DNA of 10,471 nt, taken from assembly GCA_017447005.1 (NCBI GenBank), contig JAFSOM010000286.1, positions 1 through 10,471 of the forward strand, written 5' to 3'. The notes under the pieces are model-generated. The model was not told the origin of the DNA. It did no database searches and was given only the letters and a program-made list of their open reading frames with translations. The position numbers and the translations under genes are program-made. How positions within the stretch are numbered: position 1 is the first letter of the stretch; the number at the start of each line of letters is the position of its first letter. Positions 6,643-10,471 of this stretch are shown here, in pieces. This stretch comes from Oscillibacter sp. Lineage in GTDB: Bacteria > Bacillota > Clostridia > Oscillospirales > Oscillospiraceae.

Positions 6643-7089
6643 TCAGTAAATCGTCTTATTCTGTAGCCCGTCGTACTCCGCAAAGAGCGCCAGACAGTCC
6701 GGACGGTCTAACTCCTCGGAAAAGTCATGTTTCGCCTTATAAAACTCTTCGTCGCGGAATCCGATTTTATCCGTATCGGAGACAGAACACCCGTAGTAGA
6801 CTTTCCGAATGTTCGCCCACAGAATCGCCCCGAAACACATCGGACACGGGGCGGCGGTCGTATAAAGTTCGCACCCACTTAAATCATGCGTTCCGGTTGC
6901 GCGGCAGGCGTCGCGGATAGCCATCATTTCCCCGTGACAGGTGGGGTCGTTTTGTTTCAGGACTTCATTATGTCCCTTCCCGATTACAACGCCGTCCCTG
7001 ACAATCACGCACCCAAAGGGGCCGCCGTGTCCCGCGTGAATGCCGCGTTTCGCTTCCTCAATCGCCAAACTCATATACGGATTCGCCAT
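6643..7089 (-). CDS. Nucleoside/guanine deaminase-like protein (cytidine deaminase fold)
   Basis: This 148-residue zinc enzyme should hydrolytically deaminate a nucleobase or nucleoside. The zinc and catalytic residues are His52 and Glu54 in CHGEMMAI, and Cys82 and Cys85 in PCPMC. GGPFGCVIV (22-30), NDPTCHGE and the later GFRDEEFY (110-117) resemble Bacillus GuaD guanine deaminase more than TadA. The usual HAE is HGE here, which occurs in some Firmicutes relatives. Guanine to xanthine is the likeliest reaction, but a different purine or pterin cannot be excluded. GGGGAGG lies before the ATG at 7089. The frame is open to 7383 but that extension runs through hairpin copy B and the end of nrdD, so it is rejected. 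Genes on both sides are in the same orientation, with a hairpin repeat in each gap. It fits purine salvage. Confidence 0.9.
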   Translation of the reverse strand: MANPYMSLAIEEAKRGIHAGHGGPFGCVIVRDGVVIGKGHNEVLKQNDPTCHGEMMAIRDACRATGTHDLSGCELYTTAAPCPMCFGAILWANIRKVYYGCSVSDTDKIGFRDEEFYKAKHDFSEELDRPDCLALFAEYDGLQNKTIY

Positions 7090-7127
7090 GTCAACGCCTC
7101 CCCGCTGTCCGTCCCGAATGGGAAAAT

Positions 7128-7198
7128 CTGAAAAAGTCCGGTCAATGCCGTCCAAGGGAAACGCGCCGCCGCGGATACCGGAAGCGCGTTTCCCCGTC
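7128..7198 (-). repeat. Hairpin intergenic repeat, copy B
   Basis: Lies between the nrdD stop and the deaminase start. GGGAAACGCGC (7156-7166) pairs perfectly with GCGCGTTTCCC (7184-7194), an 11-bp stem around 17 bases. Core and flanks match copy A. No long U-run follows on the minus strand, so it may be a processing, attenuation or stability element rather than a strong terminator. Confidence 0.75.
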
Positions 7199-7247
7199 TG
7201 TTTGATAACGCCTAACGACGATTTCCGCTCAGGCCCGTAACGCCGCC

Positions 7248-9425
7248 TTACAGGTGCAGTACGCGGTCGCGGATTTCCTGCGTCCGGCCCTGATTCCAGT
7301 ACTGCGTGCCGATATAGCCGCAAGTCCGGCGGGCGACGTTCATCTTGCTCTGGTCGGTGTTGCCGCAACGCGGACACTTCCAAATCAGTTTCCCGTTCTC
7401 CTCGGCGATGTCAATCTCGCCGTCCCAGCCGCACACCTGACAGTAATCGCTCTTGGTGTTCAGCTCCGCGTAGATGATGTGGTCGTAGATGAACTGCATG
7501 ACGGACAAAACCGCCTCGATGTTGTCCTGCATGTCCGGGACTTCCACATAGCTGATAGCCCCGCCCGGGGATAAATGCTGGAACTGCGCCTCAAACGCCA
7601 GTTTCGTGAACGCGTCGATGTTCTCGGTTACGTGCACGTGGTAACTGTTCGTGATATAACCCTTATCCGTGATGCCCTCAATGACGCCGAAGCGACGCTG
7701 TAAGCATTTGGCGAAACGGTAAGTTGTCGATTCAATCGGGGTTCCGTACAGGGAAAAGTCAATGTTGTGTTGCGCCTTCCAGCCGCGACAGGCCGCGTTC
7801 ATCTTCTCCATGACTTCCAGCGCGAACGGCGTCGCCTCGGGGTCGGTGTGACTGCGGCCCGTCATGTACTTCACGCACTCATACAGGCCCGCGTAACCTA
7901 AAGAAATCGTGGAGTAGCCGCCGTAAAGGAGTTTGTCGATGGTCTCGCCCTTTTTCAGACGCGCCAGCGCGCCGTACTGCCAGAGAATCGGCGCCACGTC
8001 GGAAACCGTGCCTTTCAGGCGTTCGTGACGGCACAACAGCGCCCGGTGACAGAGTTCGAGACGCTCGTCAAAGATTTTCCAGAACTTCTCCATGTCGCCG
8101 CCCGACGACAGCGCGATGTCGGGGAGATTGAGCGTCACGACGCCCTGATTAAAGCGTCCGTAATACTTCGGCTGATTGGTTTCCGGGTCGACGTAAGGCG
8201 TCAGGAACGAGCGGCAACCCATGCACGTATAACAATGGCCCTCGCCGTTTTTGTCGATTTTGAGTTCGAGCATTTTCTTTTCGGAGATATAGTCGGGCAC
8301 CATGCGCCGCGCCGTACATTTCGCCGCCAGTTTCGTCAGATACCAGTAGCGCGTCCCCTCGCGGACGTTGTCCTCTTCGAGCACGTAAATGAGCTTCGGG
8401 AACGCGGGCGTCACCCACGCGCCGCTCTCGTTCTTCACGCCCTGATAACGCTGCTCCAACGTCTCCTCAATAATCAGGGCAAGGTCGGCGCGTTCCTGTT
8501 CGCTCCGAGCCTCCCCGAGATACATAAAAACGGTGATAAACGGAGCCTGTCCGTTTGTGGTCAGGAGCGTGACCACCTGATACTGAATCGTCTGTACGCC
8601 GCGCCGGATTTCACTCCGTAAGCGCGTTTCCACGATATGCGAAATTTGCTCTTTGCTGGGCGTCGCGCCAATTTCCGCGAGTTCCGCCTCCACTTCCTTG
8701 CGGATTTTCTGACGGCTTACGTCTACGAACGGCGCCAAGTGCGTCAGGGAAATCGACTGTCCGCCGTACTGGTTCGAGGCCACTTGCGCGATAATCTGCG
8801 TGGCGATGTTGCAGGCCGTCGAGAAGCTGTGCGGACGCTCAATCAGCGTGCCCGTAATGACCGTGCCGTTTTGAAGCATATCTTCCAAGTTCACGAGGTC
8901 GCAGTTGTGCATATGCTGGGCGTAGTAGTCCATGTCGTGAAAGTGGATGATTCCCTCCCGGTGGGCCTTGACGATGTCCGGCGGGAGCAGAATCCGTTCC
9001 GTGAGGTCACGGGAGACCTCTCCGGCCATATAGTCGCGCTGGGTGGAGTTCACGATAGGATTTTTATTCGAGTTCTCCTGTTTGGCCTCCTCATTGCAGC
9101 GCTCAATCAGGCTCAGGATTTTTTCGTCGGTGGTATTGCTCTCCCGCGCCAACGAACGCGTATAGCGGTACGTGACATAGCTTTTGGCGACCTCATAGGC
9201 GCCGTGGGCCATAATCTGGTACTCTACGAGGTCCTGAATCTCCTCCACGGACGGCGCCCGGCCCATCTTATCACAGCTCAACTCGACGCATTCGGCGATA
9301 CGCTGAATCTGCGTCGGGGTCATGCGGATATTCTCTTCGGCGGTCTCGTTGGCCTTCCGGACGGCCTCCGTAATTTTCGTGATGTCGAACGGAACCTCGG
9401 TTCCGTTGCGCTTGATGACTATCAT
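7248..9425 (-). CDS. nrdD: Anaerobic ribonucleoside-triphosphate reductase (class III)
   Basis: This 725-residue glycyl-radical enzyme reduces ribonucleotides to deoxyribonucleotides for DNA synthesis without oxygen. Residues 1-90 are an ATP-cone allosteric domain (MIVIKRNGTEVPFD start, EVAKSYVTYRYTR end). The catalytic barrel holds HNCDL with Cys175 and the CYTCMGCRSF segment with Cys404, the probable active-site thiols, then GRFNQGVVTLNLP. The C-terminal zinc site is Cys662, Cys665, Cys684 and Cys687, and the radical glycine is Gly703 in RTCGYIG. AGGAGG at 9435-9440 supports the ATG at 9425; the same frame is open to 9827, but the extra 134 codons would cross the promoter and operators. Length is typical. 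NrdD needs the radical-SAM activase NrdG, usually the next gene; here the next gene is the deaminase, so nrdG must lie elsewhere. NrdR boxes imply control by dNTP/ATP level. Confidence 0.97.
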   Translation of the reverse strand: MIVIKRNGTEVPFDITKITEAVRKANETAEENIRMTPTQIQRIAECVELSCDKMGRAPSVEEIQDLVEYQIMAHGAYEVAKSYVTYRYTRSLARESNTTDEKILSLIERCNEEAKQENSNKNPIVNSTQRDYMAGEVSRDLTERILLPPDIVKAHREGIIHFHDMDYYAQHMHNCDLVNLEDMLQNGTVITGTLIERPHSFSTACNIATQIIAQVASNQYGGQSISLTHLAPFVDVSRQKIRKEVEAELAEIGATPSKEQISHIVETRLRSEIRRGVQTIQYQVVTLLTTNGQAPFITVFMYLGEARSEQERADLALIIEETLEQRYQGVKNESGAWVTPAFPKLIYVLEEDNVREGTRYWYLTKLAAKCTARRMVPDYISEKKMLELKIDKNGEGHCYTCMGCRSFLTPYVDPETNQPKYYGRFNQGVVTLNLPDIALSSGGDMEKFWKIFDERLELCHRALLCRHERLKGTVSDVAPILWQYGALARLKKGETIDKLLYGGYSTISLGYAGLYECVKYMTGRSHTDPEATPFALEVMEKMNAACRGWKAQHNIDFSLYGTPIESTTYRFAKCLQRRFGVIEGITDKGYITNSYHVHVTENIDAFTKLAFEAQFQHLSPGGAISYVEVPDMQDNIEAVLSVMQFIYDHIIYAELNTKSDYCQVCGWDGEIDIAEENGKLIWKCPRCGNTDQSKMNVARRTCGYIGTQYWNQGRTQEIRDRVLHL

Positions 9426-9450
9426 TGCCTGTCCCCTCCTGAAAAGTTTT

Positions 9451-9468
9451 GAGCGGGAAAACCCGCTC
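9451..9468 (-). other. Leader hairpin upstream of the nrdD ribosome-binding site
   Basis: GAGCGGG (9451-9457) and CCCGCTC (9462-9468) form a perfect 7-bp stem with a four-base loop, about ten bases upstream of the AGGAGG of nrdD. It sits in a leader of roughly 175 bases. It could stabilise the message or influence ribosome access; no known riboswitch fold is recognised. Confidence 0.45.
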
Positions 9469-9582
9469 TCCGTAAAAGCAGTATTGATTTGCAAGTCCGC
9501 CCTGACCGCCCGAAAGCGGCGTTGAAACTTCGCGCCCGCCGACAGAGCGACGGCTCCCATCATCAGGGGGTCCGCGACGCTG

Positions 9583-9598
9583 ACACAAAATGTTGAAC
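9583..9598. promoter_or_regulatory. NrdR-like box 2 (degenerate)
   Basis: ACACAAAATGTTGAAC matches about 11 of 16 positions of the NrdR box. It starts exactly 32 bp from the better box at 9615 and covers the predicted transcription start of nrdD. Paired boxes three helical turns apart are typical of NrdR control. Alone it would be weak; the spacing makes it credible. Confidence 0.6.
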
Positions 9599-9606
9599 TG
9601 CCGCGC

Positions 9607-9636
9607 ATTATAACACACAACATCTTGTGTGCGCAA
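9607..9636 (-). promoter_or_regulatory. nrdD promoter with extended -10
   Basis: On the minus strand TGTTATAAT gives a perfect -10 (TATAAT at 9607-9612) with the TG extension. The -35 is poor: TTGCGC at 9631-9636 with an 18-base spacer. Transcription should start near 9600, leaving a leader of about 175 bases. Confidence 0.75.
9615..9630. promoter_or_regulatory. NrdR box 1
   Basis: ACACAACATCTTGTGT is a 16-bp near-palindrome matching the NrdR consensus acaCwAtATaTwgtgt at 14 of 16 positions. It lies between the -35 and -10 elements of the nrdD promoter, where the zinc-finger/ATP-cone repressor NrdR would block transcription when dATP is plentiful. The nrdR gene is not in the window. Confidence 0.82.
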
Positions 9637-9642
9637 TGCGCA

Positions 9643-9820
9643 AATTCACCAAAAACGCGCAGACTGTCCGGAACGTTACGAAAAGGACGGGCTTTGCCCG
9701 GTTTGGCGGGAAAATCGGGGAGAGGAGATTTCCGCGCCGGAAAATAAAAATTTTCGGCCCCTCCCCGGAGCCCCTTCTTTCTCCCCCGGAATGGACAAAT
9801 TGACATAAAACAACTCCATT
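9643..9820. other. Intergenic stretch with inverted repeats, no gene seen
   Basis: Between the nrdD promoter and the palindrome at 9821 I see no coding region with a ribosome-binding site. It holds a hairpin CGGGC-TTT-GCCCG (9688-9700) and a larger fold in which CGGGGAG (9716-9722) pairs with CTCCCCG (9761-9767), enclosing two mutually exclusive hairpins: TTTCCG/CGGAAA (9729-9743) or GAAAAT/ATTTTC (9740-9755). The pyrimidine-rich tail 9758-9787 is unremarkable. Confidence 0.45.
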
Positions 9821-9834
9821 GGAACATTTGTTCC
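9821..9834. promoter_or_regulatory. LexA-like palindrome
   Basis: GGAACATTTGTTCC is a perfect palindrome containing GAAC-N4-GTTC, the core of Gram-positive LexA/DinR boxes. The flanking bases differ from the CGAAC...GTTCG ideal. On the plus strand a perfect TTGACA (9800-9805) lies 17 bases before AACATT (9823-9828), so the palindrome would overlap a weak -10. No gene that it clearly controls is present between here and the tRNAs. Confidence 0.35.
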
Positions 9835-9885
9835 GCGTCAAAATGTGGAAAAGAAAAAAATATTCGAAAAACGCGAAATTTCCGC

Positions 9886-9913
9886 TTGACTTTTCAAAAT
9901 CATCTGCTATAAT
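9886..9913 (+). promoter_or_regulatory. Promoter of the tRNA-Thr/tRNA-Tyr operon
   Basis: TTGACT (9886-9891), a 16-base spacer and a perfect TATAAT (9908-9913) precede the tRNAs. The start should fall near 9920, about 18 bases before the mature tRNA-Thr. A strong near-consensus promoter is usual for stable RNA genes. Confidence 0.85.
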
Positions 9914-9937
9914 AGGCTACGCTGTCAAGCTGAATCC

Positions 9938-10013
9938 GCTGGTGTAGCTCAGTCGGTAGAGCAGCTGATTTGTAATCAGCAGGTCGGGGGTTCAAGTCCG
10001 TCCACCAGCTCCA
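9938..10013 (+). tRNA. tRNA-Thr (anticodon TGT)
   Basis: This 76-base gene has a 7-bp acceptor stem (GCTGGTG/CACCAGC), a D stem (GCTC/GAGC), an anticodon stem (GCTGA/TCAGC) with loop TTTGTAA giving anticodon TGT, a T loop TTCAAGT and an encoded CCA. The T stem GGGGG/CCGTC contains one G-G mismatch in its middle and one G-T pair, which is unusual. First of two tRNAs in a short operon. Confidence 0.95.
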
Positions 10014-10054
10014 TGTCTTTTGGGACGGGCCGACAGCCTCGGAAAATTTGATAC

Positions 10055-10139
10055 GGGGGAATTCCAGAGCGGTCAAATGGGGCAGACTGTAAATCTGTTG
10101 TCACTGACTTCGGTGGTTCGAATCCACCTTCCCCCACCA
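10055..10139 (+). tRNA. tRNA-Tyr (anticodon GTA)
   Basis: This 85-base class II tRNA has a 7-bp acceptor stem (GGGGGAA/TTCCCCC), an anticodon loop CTGTAAA giving GTA, a long variable arm as expected for bacterial tRNA-Tyr, a perfect T stem (GGTGG/CCACC) and an encoded CCA. It lies 41 bases after tRNA-Thr and shares its promoter. Confidence 0.96.
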
Positions 10140-10144
10140 GAAAG

Positions 10145-10184
10145 GGCGAAATGGTACCGTATCGGTGTCGTTTCGCCGCTTTTT
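10145..10184 (+). terminator. Intrinsic terminator of the tRNA operon
   Basis: GGCGAAA (10145-10151) pairs with TTTCGCC (10171-10177), with an inner ACCG/CGGT stem, and is followed by GCTTTTTG. It begins six bases after the tRNA-Tyr CCA. Confidence 0.85.
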
Positions 10185-10249
10185 GTTGTAATTTAGGCTC
10201 TATTACAGTTTAGGAACTGCGGAAAAATAAATGTAACTGAACGAATAAC

Positions 10250-10357
10250 GCGCCCCAAGTCGCCCCCTTTTGGAGGAGAATCTCACGAAGTGTCAGAGGG
10301 GAAAAAATCAGCCCCCACCCGGCCCTTTCGGGCCACCCTCCCCCAAAGGGGGAGGGC
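10250..10357. repeat. Multi-hairpin GC-rich intergenic repeat
   Basis: This noncoding stretch contains a perfect 9-bp stem CCCTCCCCC-AAA-GGGGGAGGG (10336-10356) and GGCCC-TTTC-GGGCC (10321-10334). On the minus strand the second reads as a stem with a GAAA tetraloop. A small CAC-GAA-GTG hairpin also lies in 10287-10295. The style closely recalls dispersed palindromic intergenic elements common in gut Firmicutes genomes; that is from memory. It may also end transcription of the minus-strand gene at the right edge. Confidence 0.6.
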
Positions 10358-10402
10358 TTAGGGCGGCGCAACCGTTCAGACAGTTTATTTTTGCGCAAGT
10401 CC

Positions 10403-10471
10403 TTAGTTTACGCGACAGGCTTTCATCTCCTGCTTGTTGCGGTACATGATTTCATCAGCGCGGCGCATGAC
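10403..10471 (-). CDS. C-terminal end of a probable GGDEF-domain protein (partial)
   Basis: Only the last 22 codons and the TAA stop are in the window; the gene continues beyond the right edge. The visible peptide includes RADEIMYRNKQEMK, which matches the final helix of GGDEF diguanylate cyclase domains (the usual ADxxMYxxK pattern), so the full protein may make or sense cyclic di-GMP. The domain's active site is outside the window, so activity cannot be judged. It points toward the tRNA operon, with the multi-hairpin repeat in between. Confidence 0.6.
   Translation of the reverse strand, partial: VMRRADEIMYRNKQEMKACRVN

Noticed and set aside
5453..6649. A 398-codon plus-strand open frame opposite the Ada-like and cysteine-cluster genes
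   Set aside because: No ribosome-binding site, no recognisable domain and basic low-quality composition. It is antisense to two genes with good starts and motifs.
6549..7198. Integron-type cassette array, with hairpins as attC sites around single genes
   Set aside because: No GTTRRRY core sites are seen, the recombinase at the left end is not IntI-like and is 5 kb away, and only two copies exist.
7090..7383. N-terminal extension of the deaminase
   Set aside because: The extra part crosses hairpin copy B and overlaps the end of nrdD. The family's normal start is at 7089 with a good ribosome-binding site.
9426..9827. N-terminal extension of NrdD by 134 codons
   Set aside because: It would run through the extended -10 promoter and both NrdR-like boxes. 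The ATP-cone begins right at the ATG at 9425, which has AGGAGG.
9843..9947. A 34-codon plus-strand frame before tRNA-Thr
   Set aside because: No ribosome-binding site, and it runs across the tRNA promoter into the tRNA itself.
9938..10139. tRNA genes as the attachment site of the recombinase
   Set aside because: The recombinase is about 9 kb away with ordinary genes between, and no duplicate of a tRNA 3' end was noticed near it.
1..10471. CRISPR array, transposase or toxin-antitoxin pair
   Set aside because: No regularly spaced direct repeats, transposase motifs or paired small overlapping genes are visible.

Overview
The window looks like chromosomal DNA of an anaerobic Firmicute, most likely a Clostridia-type gut or sediment organism. 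The reasons are a class III (oxygen-sensitive) ribonucleotide reductase behind NrdR-like operators, strong AGGAGG ribosome-binding sites before almost every gene, a Gram-positive style lipoprotein signal, tRNA genes with encoded CCA ends, and GC-rich hairpin repeats between genes. Base composition looks moderately GC-rich by eye. The species cannot be named from the sequence.

Left end (1-1375): a tyrosine recombinase on the minus strand is divergent from a small plus-strand protein of unknown function. A perfect 15-bp hairpin at 1321-1364 closes this block against the next operon. This is the only part that looks accessory, and no att site or other mobile gene is visible.

ABC importer operon (5560 down to 1399, minus strand): a lipoprotein binding protein, a fused double-domain permease and an ATPase are transcribed in that order. 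The family is usually annotated as Fe(III) transport. The binding protein lacks the FbpA-type tyrosine pair and instead carries His-Asp and Glu residues like those of the sugar-phosphate binder AfuA. A near-consensus sigma-A promoter precedes it, and a cre/LacI-type palindrome overlaps the -10 box. Both point to a carbon-regulated organophosphate importer rather than an iron importer.

Nucleotide and small-protein block (9630 down to 5783, minus strand): anaerobic ribonucleotide reductase NrdD, a guanine-deaminase-like cytidine deaminase fold protein, a stand-alone Ada-type zinc domain and a cysteine-cluster protein. The last two are separated by three bases. NrdD has an extended -10 promoter flanked by two NrdR-like boxes 32 bp apart. 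Its activase gene nrdG is not in the window. Two copies of a roughly 70-bp hairpin repeat lie in consecutive gaps, one on each side of the deaminase gene.

Right end (9822-10471): a putative LexA-like palindrome, then tRNA-Thr(TGT) and tRNA-Tyr(GTA) on the plus strand with their own promoter and terminator. A multi-hairpin GC-rich intergenic repeat follows, then the last 22 codons of a probable GGDEF-domain protein entering on the minus strand.

Most of the window is ordinary housekeeping and transport. I see no convincing new multi-gene system. The best leads are the likely misassigned importer with its operator, the paired NrdR boxes, the duplicated hairpin element and the unassigned small protein beside the recombinase.
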